A DNA stretch of 64,000 nucleotides from Clostridiales bacterium Firm_11 (GCA_001604105.1 LVAQ01000024.1:174670-238669); one strand, 5' to 3'; shown: positions 45,108 through 53,529, counted from the stretch's first letter. Notes: generated by a model from the sequence alone, not told the origin. Numbers and translations are program-made.

Positions 45108-46340
45108 GTGGACGTATGGGCTCTGCTTAAAGAGCTGTTCTCCGGTGTTGTTTACATGGGTACGTTTGAGGGCGTAAAAACCCTCATCATGTTCACAATC
45201 GCAGGGATTCTCATCTACCTTGCCATCAAGAAGGACTACGAACCCGCATTGCTTCTACCCATTGGCTTTGGGGCAATCCTCGCCAACCTGCCGCCGATCA
45301 TCGACGCGGTCACCGGCAACCCCGCGGCCAGCGTATTGGGCTCGGAAGGATTCCTGACAGTGCTGTTCAATGCTGGCATTAAGAACGAACTGTTTCCTAT
45401 CCTGATCTTCATCGCTGTAGGCGCAATGATTGACTTTTCCCCGTTGCTCAAAGAACCTACCATGATCTTCTTTGGCGCCGCGGCGCAGTTTGGCATCTTT
45501 GCCACGTTCCTGCTCGCGCTGTTCCTCATCCCCAATGTACTGCCGGATGTGATCGCCATGGCGGAAGGCCCCGAAAAGCAAAGTCTGGTACTCCGTTTGG
45601 CCTCGGCCATCGGCATCATCGGCGCGGCGGATGGTCCTACCACACTGTATGTGGCCAACCACTTCAAACTCACGGAGTATATGGCGCCCATCTCTGTAGC
45701 CGCTTACAGCTATATGTCGCTTGTGCCGGTGATACAGCCGCCGGTCATCCGCGCGCTTACCACCAAAAAGGAGCGCACCATCAGGATGACCTATACCGAG
45801 CAGCGCGCTCCGCGCGTGGCGCTTATTCTGTTTCCCATCGTGGTAACGGCGCTGGCGGGCATCATCGTGCCCATGAGCGCGCCGCTGGTGGGCAGCCTGA
45901 TGTTCGGCAATCTGCTGCGCGAATGCGGCGTGCTGGAACGCCTCAGTAAAACAGCACAGAACGAGCTTGCCAACCTGGTGACCATCTTGCTTGGCCTTAC
46001 CATCGGCTCTACCATGGTGGCGGCAAACTTCCTGCGTTGGGATACGCTTTTAATTTTGGGGCTTGGTTTGGTAGCCTTCGTGTTTGATACCGCTGGCGGC
46101 GTGCTGTTCGCCAAATTGATAAACCTCTTCCGCAAAAACAAGATCAACCCGATGATCGGCGCGGCGGGCATCTCCGCCTTCCCCATGAGCGCCCGTGTAA
46201 TCCAGAAGATGGCAAAGGCGGAAGACCCGTACAACTTCATCCTCATGCAGTCCATCAGCGCCAACGTTTCCGGTCAGCTCGGTTCCATCGTAGCCGGCGG
46301 CCTTGTGATCACGCTGGTTGGGCTTGTTATCGGCTGGTAG
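45108..46340 (+). CDS. Sodium ion-translocating decarboxylase, beta subunit
   Basis: Integral membrane sodium pump of the OadB/GcdB/MmdB family, 410 residues with about nine or more helices. Family motifs are LLLPIGFGAILANLP, the helix region with IFIAVGAMIDFSPLL, ASAIGIIGAADGPTTLYV (with the Asp that is essential for sodium coupling in this family) and GAAGISAFPMSARVIQ. The start is GTG after AAGGGGG. The product couples biotin-dependent decarboxylation to sodium export. No alpha (carboxyltransferase) or biotin carrier gene is in the window, so the substrate is unknown. Confidence 0.92.
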   Translation: MDVWALLKELFSGVVYMGTFEGVKTLIMFTIAGILIYLAIKKDYEPALLLPIGFGAILANLPPIIDAVTGNPAASVLGSEGFLTVLFNAGIKNELFPILIFIAVGAMIDFSPLLKEPTMIFFGAAAQFGIFATFLLALFLIPNVLPDVIAMAEGPEKQSLVLRLASAIGIIGAADGPTTLYVANHFKLTEYMAPISVAAYSYMSLVPVIQPPVIRALTTKKERTIRMTYTEQRAPRVALILFPIVVTALAGIIVPMSAPLVGSLMFGNLLRECGVLERLSKTAQNELANLVTILLGLTIGSTMVAANFLRWDTLLILGLGLVAFVFDTAGGVLFAKLINLFRKNKINPMIGAAGISAFPMSARVIQKMAKAEDPYNFILMQSISANVSGQLGSIVAGGLVITLVGLVIGW

Positions 46341-46373
46341 ACCAAAGCAGGAACAGGAAAGAAGGGTTACAAT

Positions 46374-46589
46374 ATGCTTGGCGCTTGGTTATCTATGGCT
46401 TCCGAAGCCGTGGTGACAGCGGCAGAAACAGCCGCCCCCACAGGGCTTGTGGCGCTCTCCCTGCCCATGAAAGGTCTTGTGACAACGGTTTTTGGCCTGT
46501 TGGGTGTGTTTTTGGTACTGTTGCTGTTTTTTGTGTCCATCAAGCTGATGCAGCGCATCGGCGCAAAAAAGGAAAATGCCCATGAATGA
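46374..46589 (+). CDS. Small membrane subunit, OadG (decarboxylase gamma) family-like
   Basis: A 71-residue protein with a single long hydrophobic helix (TTVFGLLGVFLVLLLFFVSIKLMQRI) and a basic C-terminal end, the layout of OadG-like gamma subunits that anchor alpha to beta. It lies 33 bases after the beta subunit. GAAAGAAGGG is the ribosome site. The following gene starts within its last codons. Confidence 0.72.
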   Translation: MLGAWLSMASEAVVTAAETAAPTGLVALSLPMKGLVTTVFGLLGVFLVLLLFFVSIKLMQRIGAKKENAHE

Positions 46590-47094
46590 ACTGTTGTACT
46601 ACACCCAGGCGGATCGCGAGGCGGCCAGTGCTGAGCTTGCCAAACGCAGGTGGCTGGTGTATGTGCCCGCCGCACTTCTCCTGTTGTTATCCGTTGCTTC
46701 ATTTATCGCTTTCCGCCTTCACAGGAATGAGAGCGGCTGGCCAATCACCGCGCTCCTGACTATGCTGGGCGGCGCCTATTTCCTCTTTTTTCAGGAAGTA
46801 TACCTGCTGCCCGCCAAACGTTACCATACGCATGTCAACTATATGCTGGGCAACTTCCTACGGGAAGCGGAAGGCGCTATCGTCTCCCTGGATGCGGAAG
46901 CGAAGGATAACGAGGGGCTGGACTGCCACGCCATGATTCTCAACATCGGCCACGACAACGATCCCAACGACGAGAGACTCTTTTACATCGATGCGCTCAA
47001 AGGTTTGCCGGAGGTTACGCAGGGGATGCGCGTACGGGTTTTGAGTAATAATCGAATGATCGCAAAACTTGAACCCGCGCCAAAGGAGAACTGA
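46582..47094 (+). CDS. Unknown membrane protein of the decarboxylase operon
   Basis: A 170-residue protein with two helices (about 25-48 and 55-75) and a C-terminal cytoplasmic domain of about 95 residues containing HAMILNIGHDNDPNDERLFYIDALKG. The ATG at 46582 is preferred over one two codons earlier because AAGGAAA is better spaced. It overlaps the gamma-subunit gene by eight bases. The tail could be a beta-rich domain resembling NfeD or OB-fold modules, but I do not recognise it. Its tight coupling to the decarboxylase subunits implies a shared complex or control. Confidence 0.65.
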   Translation: MNELLYYTQADREAASAELAKRRWLVYVPAALLLLLSVASFIAFRLHRNESGWPITALLTMLGGAYFLFFQEVYLLPAKRYHTHVNYMLGNFLREAEGAIVSLDAEAKDNEGLDCHAMILNIGHDNDPNDERLFYIDALKGLPEVTQGMRVRVLSNNRMIAKLEPAPKEN

Positions 47095-47096
47095 AC

Positions 47097-47480
47097 ATGG
47101 AACAAAACGCACCCGTACTGGTGCTGGTGACCTTGCAGCGTGCGTGCGCAAGGCTCATCCGGCACGGCGCGGATCTCGCACTAAAGCAACATAGCCCACT
47201 GCATGTGCTGCATGTAGTCATCAACGACGACGAACAGCCCGAGAAACCCACGCTTGACGCGCAGGCGCTTGATTACCTGTATGCGCTTTCCGGCGAGGCG
47301 GGCGCGGAGATGACCGTGCTTACCGCGGATGTTGCGCCCACGGCCATGGCGGAGTTTGCCAGTAGTTGCGGCACGCGGCAGATCATCATGGGTGGCGGTG
47401 AGCACGCCCAAGGCATTGCCCAAACGCTGGCGCAGCTGCTGCCGGGCGTACAGGTGATGATCACCCCGGAGGAAGCATAA
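47097..47480 (+). CDS. Universal stress protein-like nucleotide-binding domain
   Basis: A 127-residue cytoplasmic protein. The pattern VLVLVTLQRACARLIRHGADLA, HVLHVVIND, then TRQIIMGGGEH and LAQLLPGVQVMI resembles the Usp domain of KdpD-type kinases and UspA proteins (alpha/beta fold with a final ATP-loop-like GGGE). It starts two bases after the upstream stop and is the last gene of the decarboxylase operon. It may sense ATP or ADP for the pump, which is an inference. Confidence 0.65.
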   Translation: MEQNAPVLVLVTLQRACARLIRHGADLALKQHSPLHVLHVVINDDEQPEKPTLDAQALDYLYALSGEAGAEMTVLTADVAPTAMAEFASSCGTRQIIMGGGEHAQGIAQTLAQLLPGVQVMITPEEA

Positions 47481-47485
47481 CCTTC

Positions 47486-47526
47486 AAAAACAGGACGGCG
47501 CCATTGCGTGCCGCCCTGTTTTCTTT
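47486..47526 (+). terminator. Terminator of the decarboxylase operon
   Basis: AAAACAGG and CCTGTTTT plus inner CGGC/GCCG form a hairpin ending in TTTTCTTT, a few bases after the last gene. Confidence 0.8.
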
Positions 47527-47552
47527 ACGCAAACAGACATCCATAGTATAAT
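47524..47552 (+). promoter_or_regulatory. Promoter of the alcohol dehydrogenase gene
   Basis: TTTACG, a 17-base spacer and TATAAT, about 90 bases before the start; the -35 sits in the T-tract of the preceding terminator. Confidence 0.6.
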
Positions 47553-47643
47553 GGGCTGGTAAGGGATGCGCCTCCACAGGTATACGGCCGTCTGCATCCC
47601 GGGCAGCGTTGCGGCTGCTAGCAGGCCAAAGGAGTGAATACCC

Positions 47644-48813
47644 ATGATTGACTTCGTTTTTCAAAATCCAGCAAAAATCATCTTTGGAAGAAACGCCCTT
47701 TCTCAACTCGGTTCCGAAGCGCTGCGCTATGGCACGCGCGTGCTGCTGGTGTATGGCGGCGGCAGCGTCAAGCGCAGCGGTTTGTTTGATCAGGTGATGG
47801 CGGCGCTGCAAGCGCAAAACATTACCGTTTGGGAGCTGGGCGGCATCGTGCCCAATCCTCGCCTTTCGCGTGTGTATGAAGGCATTGAAATATGCCGCCG
47901 CGAGCAAGTGACCCTGGTATTGGCTTTGGGCGGCGGCAGCGCCATTGATACAGCCAAGGGTATCGCAAACGGCGTGCCTTACGATGGCGACGTGTGGGAT
48001 TTTTATAGTGCCAAAGCCACACCCAAAGCAGTATTGCCGCTGGGCACCATCCTCACCATTCCCGCGGCAGGCAGTGAAATGAGTTACTCCTCCGTCATTA
48101 CCAATGAAAACGGCATGTTGAAGCGCGGCTATAATTCAGTCACCAATGTGCCCGCTTTTTCCATCATGAACCCGGAATGGACCTTCACCCTGCCGCCCTA
48201 CCAAACCGCTTGCGGCTGCGTGGATATCATGGCGCACATGATGGAGCGCTACTTTACCCGCGTACCCCATGTGGAGCTGACGGATCGCCTGATTACCGCG
48301 GGCATCAAGACCGTGCTGAACAACGCGCCCAAGGTTATGGCGAAACCGGATGATTATGACGCCCGTGCTGAATTGATGTGGACGGGCGCGCTTGCCCATA
48401 ACACGCTTCTGCATACGGGCCGCATCGGCGATTGGGGCAGCCATAAAGTGGAGCATGAGCTTAGCGCGAGCTTTGATATCGCCCATGGCGCCGGCCTTGC
48501 CATTGTGTTCCCCGCCTGGATGCGGCACGCAACCGCGCAGTATCCCGAAAAGCTGGCACAGTTTGCCATGGAAGTATTGGATGTGCCCCAAAGCACAGGC
48601 AATCAAACAGATATTGCACTGGAGGGCATCCGTCGTCTGGAAGCCTTCTATCGCTCCTTGGGCATGCCAACACGCCTTCGCGACATCGGTCTGGAAAACG
48701 CGGATTTTGAGGCGTTGGCAAATCGCGCGCTGCCCAATGACGAAGCAACCGTAGGCGAGTACATCAAGCTGCACCGCAGCGATTTTGTGGCCATCTATCA
48801 ACTGGCGCGGTAG
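47644..48813 (+). CDS. Iron-containing alcohol dehydrogenase (butanol dehydrogenase-like)
   Basis: Group III alcohol dehydrogenase of 389 residues, likely NAD(P)H-dependent reduction of aldehydes in fermentation (YugJ/BdhA-like). Motifs are FGRNAL, YGGGSVKRSG (nucleotide loop), LALGGGSAIDTAKG, TIPAAGSEMSYSSV and the metal ligands in DIMAHMMERY, HKVEHELSASFDIAHGAGLAI. AAAGGAG lies before the ATG. The substrate is uncertain; the family is clear. Confidence 0.9.
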   Translation: MIDFVFQNPAKIIFGRNALSQLGSEALRYGTRVLLVYGGGSVKRSGLFDQVMAALQAQNITVWELGGIVPNPRLSRVYEGIEICRREQVTLVLALGGGSAIDTAKGIANGVPYDGDVWDFYSAKATPKAVLPLGTILTIPAAGSEMSYSSVITNENGMLKRGYNSVTNVPAFSIMNPEWTFTLPPYQTACGCVDIMAHMMERYFTRVPHVELTDRLITAGIKTVLNNAPKVMAKPDDYDARAELMWTGALAHNTLLHTGRIGDWGSHKVEHELSASFDIAHGAGLAIVFPAWMRHATAQYPEKLAQFAMEVLDVPQSTGNQTDIALEGIRRLEAFYRSLGMPTRLRDIGLENADFEALANRALPNDEATVGEYIKLHRSDFVAIYQLAR

Positions 48814-48974
48814 TACGCTTGCTGTCAACGGCTACGATTCCTTGACAGGCATCGTTGCATTGCGCAAGGGGTGCGTGCGGATGATGCCCCATGCCGTATG
48901 CCCCAGCAAACCAGCAAGGCGAGCGAACCGCCCGCAAGGCAAGCAATAGAGCACATATGCCTCCTGCAAGGTTT

Positions 48975-49017
48975 AACAAACACCGCCCGCGTCTGTTCGA
49001 CGCGGGCGGTGTTTGTT
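48975..49017. terminator. Strong bidirectional terminator
   Basis: A perfect nineteen-base stem (AACAAACACCGCCCGCGTC and its complement) with a five-base loop lies between the convergent alcohol dehydrogenase gene (plus) and the DUF4230-like gene (minus). Confidence 0.88.
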
Positions 49018-49040
49018 CTTTATCAGGTTCGCAAGGGGTT

Positions 49041-49781
49041 TCAGGCAGCGTCTGCCGCTTCAACCTGCGTGGTTTCCTCGGCAGGCGCATGGGTCGGGTT
49101 TGCAAGCCGATCATCCCGTATCACCTGAATATCGCAGGTCACCCCTTGCTCACTGCGCTCGGCGATGGTTTTGAACAGGTTCTCCATGTTCCGCACGGCG
49201 GTCTTCCACGCTGCGTCCAGGTTCTCCTGCTTGGTCGCGCTCTCCTCGGTCAGCCGCTGCTCGATTTCATTTTTGATCTCTGCGTAACGCTCCGGGGTGA
49301 GCGGGTAGAGCAGATCAGACTTTTTCATTTTGCTCTCGTCCACAGTCAGCTTGGGGTACCTTGCGACCGGGGATGGTAATCGCACGATGATGGTATCGCC
49401 CGCTTCGTTTACGCTGACATCTGCCAGGCTAAGGTCAACCACAAAGCTCATGCTAAACACATAGGGCATGCTCACTTCCTGCACCGTGCCGATGAGCCAT
49501 GCGTTCTGCTGTGCTGTTTCCTCGCCTGTTATGGTGGTTTCCAGCACCACCAGTTCGTTTTTTTCCTTGAGTTCTTCGCCAAAACGCTGGCTGATCCATG
49601 TCGTATTGCCGTTGCCAAAGAAACGCCGGTAGAGGCTGGGGCCAAAGCGCACAGCCACAAAAGCAATCGCAAAGCATACGATCAACAGAAACAGACCCCG
49701 AAACAAACGCCTGAGCCCGAGCCTGCGTTTACGCGGGGGTCTTTGTTCGTCATAATTCGGGTTGGGGGGATAATTGTTCAT
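49041..49781 (-). CDS. DUF4230-like membrane-anchored protein
   Basis: A 246-residue protein with a proline- and arginine-rich cytoplasmic N-terminus (YPPNPNYDEQRPPRKRR), one helix (about 30-50) and an extracytoplasmic beta-rich domain that resembles DUF4230: LVVLETTITGEE, FVVDLSLADVSVNEAGDTIIVRLPSP. The domain function is unknown. The ATG at 49781 follows GGGAGG. It is followed on the chromosome by a small membrane protein gene on the same strand just upstream (49809-49997). Confidence 0.72.
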   Translation of the reverse strand: MNNYPPNPNYDEQRPPRKRRLGLRRLFRGLFLLIVCFAIAFVAVRFGPSLYRRFFGNGNTTWISQRFGEELKEKNELVVLETTITGEETAQQNAWLIGTVQEVSMPYVFSMSFVVDLSLADVSVNEAGDTIIVRLPSPVARYPKLTVDESKMKKSDLLYPLTPERYAEIKNEIEQRLTEESATKQENLDAAWKTAVRNMENLFKTIAERSEQGVTCDIQVIRDDRLANPTHAPAEETTQVEAADAA

Positions 49782-49808
49782 GTGCGCTTGACCTCCCGTC
49801 ACGCTTCG

Positions 49809-49997
49809 TTATATCGTCCATTTCTCGATTTCCACAAAGATGCTCACCAGCAAGAGTATCAAGCCCGCGATGGTAGCCACAGCGCCTGCAATCATCAAAT
49901 ACCCGCGAAACATGCGTCCTGCCCTGCCAGGCCGTTTGCGGCGCGGCTGCGGCGGTTCCTGGTTCTGCCCAGGGTAAGGTTTATGCTGCTGTTGCAT
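49809..49997 (-). CDS. Small membrane protein of unknown function
   Basis: A 62-residue product beginning MQQQHKPYPGQNQEPPQPRRKRPG: a proline- and basic-rich head followed by one helix (GYLMIAGAVATIAGLILLLVSIFV). It resembles the head of the DUF4230-like protein encoded downstream and is likely to be co-expressed with it (27 bases apart). AGGAGG lies nine bases before the ATG. A TATACT box about 30 bases upstream on the minus strand may be its -10. Confidence 0.6.
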   Translation of the reverse strand: MQQQHKPYPGQNQEPPQPRRKRPGRAGRMFRGYLMIAGAVATIAGLILLLVSIFVEIEKWTI

Positions 49998-50131
49998 ACA
50001 TCCATGCCTCCTCGGTGCTGATTCCCAAAAATAGTATACGACAAACCCATCAAAATTGCCACCCTTTTTTGGTGGAACGCGCGGATGCAAACCCGTTTGT
50101 AAGAATTTGCTTCCATTGCCACCGCATGCCC

Positions 50132-50160
50132 TTGAACTTTTCACGTGTTATTGTTATACT
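50132..50160 (+). promoter_or_regulatory. Promoter of the SARP-like regulator gene
   Basis: TTGAAC, a 17-base spacer and TGTTATACT (extended -10) about 55 bases before the start. Confidence 0.7.
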
Positions 50161-50214
50161 GTGATTGTTTATCATTTGGTGAGGCTGCCCAGCGGCCTCA
50201 GGTGAGGAGTATCT

Positions 50215-51504
50215 ATGCCCGATCAGATTCATATTCGCATGTTTGGCGGCTTCAGCCTTTTTGTCAACAATGAGTGCTTCGATCAGGTCATCGCAAAATC
50301 GAAGAAAGGCATGTCGCTGTTGCAATACCTCATCCTCAAAGAGGATGCGGTCATCTTGAATTACAAGCTTATTGAAGTTCTATGGCCGAACGAAGAAAGC
50401 ACCAACCCGGAGAACGCGCTGAAAACGCTCATCAGCCGTTTCCGCGCCATCCTCAACACCTGCAGCGAGGGGCTTGGCAACTGCATCGCCGCCAGCCGCG
50501 GCGGTTACCGCTTCCAGTTGCTCCCCAACATGACGGTAGATATGTTCGAGTTTGAGCATCTGGCGCAGCGGCTGGAAGGCTGCACGAACCTGACGGACGA
50601 TGCCAACACACTCTACCAGAAAGTGCTCACCCTCTATACCGGGGACCTGCTGGCAGGCAACGATCAGGATGATTGGGCCATCAGCCGCAGCGTAAACCTG
50701 CACAGCCAGTACATCAAAATCGTTTACGGGTATCTGGCGCTTCTCAAAGGGGCAGAGCGTTACGAGGAAATTATTCAGAACTGCCGTTTTGCGCTGGAAA
50801 CGGATCCCTTTGACGAACGGCTGCATCTGGAACTGATGCAGGCGCTGGTCAAGACAAGCCGTAACAACGAAGCGCTGATGCAATATAAACACGTGACCAA
50901 CATGCACTTCCGCTACCTGGGTGTAAAACCCCCGGAAGGCATACAGGATTTTTACAAGCAGATTATCCAGGCAGGCGATACGCTGGATATGAACATCGAC
51001 ACCATCCGTGACGAACTGGCGGAGTTTGGCGATGTGCATGGCGCTTTTGAGTGTGAGTACGCCGTTTTCCGCGAGATTTACAACATGCAGATGCGTAACC
51101 TTGAGCGTTTGGGTTCCAGCATGTATATCGCCATGATCATGATCACCAGCATGGATGGCGAGCCCCTCTCGCCCCTGAAGCTGGATGATATCATGAAGGG
51201 TTTGAGCGATGTGCTCAAGGCGCACCTGCGCAAAGGCGATACCATAACGCACTTCAGCCCCTCTCAATACGCGCTGCTGCTCCCCACCGTCAATATGGAC
51301 AGTGGCCGCATGGTCATGGAGCGCATCAAGCGTTATTTCTACCAGCGATTCCCCAACTCCAACGTGATGTTCAGCTATCGCATCGGCCCGCTGAGTTCCA
51401 ACATGAACACCATGAAACGCCAGATGGAAAACGATCGACTCAAGAACATCACGCGTTTCAACGCGATGGAACGAAGTGTTGCTTCCTTCGCCGGTGAGGA
51501 GTAA
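50215..51504 (+). CDS. SARP/BTAD-type transcriptional regulator with GGDEF-like C-terminus
   Basis: A 429-residue regulator. Residues 1-105 form an OmpR-like winged helix (IRMFGGFSLFVNNECF, NYKLIEVLWPNEESTNPENALKTLISRFR, GYRF), about 110-255 a BTAD helical repeat domain (LYTGDLLAGND, ETDPFDERLHLELMQAL, LGVKPPEGIQDFYK), as in AfsR/DnrI. The last 140 residues resemble a GGDEF fold with the active site gone (FSPSQYALLLP at the GGDEF position). It stands alone before trxA. Targets and signal are unknown. Confidence 0.82.
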   Translation: MPDQIHIRMFGGFSLFVNNECFDQVIAKSKKGMSLLQYLILKEDAVILNYKLIEVLWPNEESTNPENALKTLISRFRAILNTCSEGLGNCIAASRGGYRFQLLPNMTVDMFEFEHLAQRLEGCTNLTDDANTLYQKVLTLYTGDLLAGNDQDDWAISRSVNLHSQYIKIVYGYLALLKGAERYEEIIQNCRFALETDPFDERLHLELMQALVKTSRNNEALMQYKHVTNMHFRYLGVKPPEGIQDFYKQIIQAGDTLDMNIDTIRDELAEFGDVHGAFECEYAVFREIYNMQMRNLERLGSSMYIAMIMITSMDGEPLSPLKLDDIMKGLSDVLKAHLRKGDTITHFSPSQYALLLPTVNMDSGRMVMERIKRYFYQRFPNSNVMFSYRIGPLSSNMNTMKRQMENDRLKNITRFNAMERSVASFAGEE

Positions 51505-51584
51505 AAAATCCATAAACCCTGTTTCACCTCCTGATAAGCGGGGTATCGTATGATTGTTCCAAATTGGAAGGAGGAAATAAAAAC

Positions 51585-51893
51585 ATGGCTGTTATTAAAC
51601 TCACAAAGGATAATTTTGATACCGAAGCACTGCAAAGCAATGTGCCCATTCTGATCGATTTTTACGCGGATTGGTGCGGCCCCTGCAAGATGATCAGCCC
51701 TTTGGTGGCTGAACTTGCCGAAGAAAGCACTGCTTATAAGGTTGGCAAGCTCAACGTGGATGAGAATCCCGAAATCGCCGCCCGTTATGGCGTTATGAGC
51801 ATCCCCACCCTGATTGTGCTCAAAGATGGCAAAGTTGCCCAGCAAGCCGTAGGCGCACGCGGCAAGGACGCGATCCGGCATATGCTGGATTAA
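51585..51893 (+). CDS. trxA: Thioredoxin
   Basis: A 102-residue thioredoxin with the active site WCGPC in DFYADWCGPCKM (about residues 28-39), the family cis-Pro in MSIPTL and the conserved NVDEN. It is the general disulfide reductant. GGAAGGAGG precedes the ATG at a good distance. A strong terminator follows at once. Confidence 0.95.
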   Translation: MAVIKLTKDNFDTEALQSNVPILIDFYADWCGPCKMISPLVAELAEESTAYKVGKLNVDENPEIAARYGVMSIPTLIVLKDGKVAQQAVGARGKDAIRHMLD

Positions 51894-51922
51894 TCCGCCG
51901 CCCTTTGCATCAGTGCAATCAA

Positions 51923-51961
51923 AACACCACCGACCGAGAAATGCGGTCGGTGGTGTTCTAT
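51923..51961 (+). terminator. Terminator of trxA
   Basis: AACACCACCGACC and GGTCGGTGGTGTT pair over thirteen bases, followed by a T-containing tail, 30 bases after the stop. Confidence 0.8.
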
Positions 51962-51971
51962 ATTTTCAGGG

Positions 51972-52001
51972 TTGGTGCACAGCGCTTGATCGTGGTATAA
52001 T
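51972..52001 (+). promoter_or_regulatory. Promoter of ahcY
   Basis: TTGGTG, an 18-base spacer and TATAAT about 40 bases before the start. Confidence 0.6.
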
Positions 52002-52041
52002 CGAAGCCTGTTCTAACGCTATGCACTGGAGGGTTACCGAT

Positions 52042-53280
52042 ATGCAATCGATTATCCATGATATTTCCCTGGCGCCGCAGGGCAGGCAGAAAATCGAATG
52101 GGTCAAACGGCACATGCCCGTGCTCAATACCATCGCAGATGAATTTACCCGCGACAAGCCCTTTGCCGGATTGCGCGTGGTCATGAGCATCCATCTGGAG
52201 GCCAAAACCGCCTATCTGGCGCAAGTATTGCATCAGGGCGGCGCAGAAGTGTATGCCACGGGCAGCAACCCCTTAAGCACGCAGGATGACGTATGCGCCG
52301 CGCTGGCCGAAAGCGGCGTTACCGTACTGGCAAAACATGGCTGCACGCCTGAGGCGCTTCATGCTGATTGCTGTAAGGCGCTTTCTGTACTGCCTGATGT
52401 GATCATCGATGACGGCGGCGATCTGGTACACATCCTGCATGAAGAACACCCCGAATGGGCGGTGAAGCTGCGCGGCGGCAATGAGGAAACCACCACAGGC
52501 ATCATCCGCCTGCAAACGCGTGAAAGAGCCGGCAATCTTCGGTTCCCGATGTTCAACATCAACGATGCGGATTGCAAGCATCTCTTTGACAACCGTTACG
52601 GCACGGGGCAAAGCGTGTGGGATGGCATCATGCGCACCACCAATCTGGTCGTCAGCGGCACCACGGTTGTGGTGGCAGGATACGGCTGGTGCGGCAAGGG
52701 CGTTGCCATGCGCGCCAAGGGACTGGGCGCAAAGGTCATTGTCACCGAGGTGGAACCTGTCAAAGCCATCGAGGCCGTTATGGATGGCTTTGATGTGATG
52801 ACCATGGCGCAGGCCACGGCCTACGGCGACTTTTTTGTGACCGTTACAGGCTGCCACAGTGTAATCACTCCCGAGCATATGCAAAACATGAAACAGGGCG
52901 CCGTGGTGTGCAATGCCGGTCATTTTGATGTGGAAGTGGATGTATCCGGCCTGCGCGCTTTGGCAACGCAGCGCTATGAGGCCCGTAAAAACATCGAAGC
53001 TTATGTGCTGCCTGATGGCAAGACCATTTACCTGCTGGCTGAAGGCCGCCTGGTGAACCTTGCCGCCGCGGATGGTCACCCCGCCGAAATCATGGATATG
53101 AGTTTTGCCTTGCAGGCGCTTTGCGCTCGCCATATGGCGGAGCACGGGAAAATGCTCCCAAGCGCGCTGCATGCCGTACCCGCGGATATCGATCAGGGTG
53201 TGGCGCTGCGCAAGCTCACCGCGCTGGGCATAAAAATCGATACGCTTACGCCAGCGCAAACGAAATATCTGTTTGGCTGA
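52042..53280 (+). CDS. ahcY: Adenosylhomocysteinase (S-adenosylhomocysteine hydrolase)
   Basis: Splits S-adenosylhomocysteine to homocysteine and adenosine with bound NAD. The 412-residue length fits the bacterial form without the plant-type insertion. Motifs are SIHLEAKTAYLAQVL, ATGSNPLSTQDDV, DDGGDL, GGNEETTTGIIRL, FDNRYGTGQSVWDGIMRTTN, the NAD-binding VVVAGYGWCGKGVAMRAKGLGA and VTGCHSVI, NAGHFDVEVD. The ATG at 52042 follows GGAGGG; the frame extends upstream without a ribosome site. It lies directly before metNIQ, joining methyl-cycle recycling with methionine uptake. Confidence 0.95.
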   Translation: MQSIIHDISLAPQGRQKIEWVKRHMPVLNTIADEFTRDKPFAGLRVVMSIHLEAKTAYLAQVLHQGGAEVYATGSNPLSTQDDVCAALAESGVTVLAKHGCTPEALHADCCKALSVLPDVIIDDGGDLVHILHEEHPEWAVKLRGGNEETTTGIIRLQTRERAGNLRFPMFNINDADCKHLFDNRYGTGQSVWDGIMRTTNLVVSGTTVVVAGYGWCGKGVAMRAKGLGAKVIVTEVEPVKAIEAVMDGFDVMTMAQATAYGDFFVTVTGCHSVITPEHMQNMKQGAVVCNAGHFDVEVDVSGLRALATQRYEARKNIEAYVLPDGKTIYLLAEGRLVNLAAADGHPAEIMDMSFALQALCARHMAEHGKMLPSALHAVPADIDQGVALRKLTALGIKIDTLTPAQTKYLFG

Positions 53281-53360
53281 TGCCCATCATCCATAAGTTA
53301 TCGCAAGGTTCCTGCCCGGGTACCTGCAAGGCAGGCTGCTAAAAACATCGTGTCGGGTGG

Positions 53361-53390
53361 TTGACAAGATAAAATGTCCTGTGCTATAGT
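53361..53390 (+). promoter_or_regulatory. Promoter of the metNIQ leader
   Basis: TTGACA, an 18-base spacer and TATAGT, with transcription expected to start near 53396-53398. The -10 box lies inside a small inverted repeat GTGC-N6-GCAC (53381-53394). Confidence 0.7.
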
Positions 53391-53431
53391 GCACACATCA
53401 AGGCGGCAACGCCAGGCGAGGAGGGGTCCAC

Positions 53432-53512
53432 GTGACGAAACCATGTGCCATGTCGATGTGCATGATGCGTGCGTGCGATTCTTGCTCGCGCTTTTTGTGT
53501 TGCGTCGCTTGA
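53432..53512 (+). CDS. Cys/Met-rich leader peptide upstream of metNIQ
   Basis: A 26-codon frame starting at GTG five bases after AGGAGGGG. The product carries six Cys (residues 5, 10, 15, 18, 23, 24) and four internal Met (7, 9, 11, 12). Such enrichment, together with an adjacent terminator, fits translation-controlled attenuation that senses charged Cys- or Met-tRNA. The stop codon lies in the 3' arm of the predicted base helix. Too short for homology, hence inferred. Confidence 0.6.
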   Translation: MTKPCAMSMCMMRACDSCSRFLCCVA

Positions 53513-53529
53513 TGGTATCATAACCGGCC

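Noticed and set aside
51913..52041. Upstream extension of ahcY
   Set aside because: It runs through a terminator hairpin and a promoter; the ATG at 52042 has GGAGGG and matches the family start.
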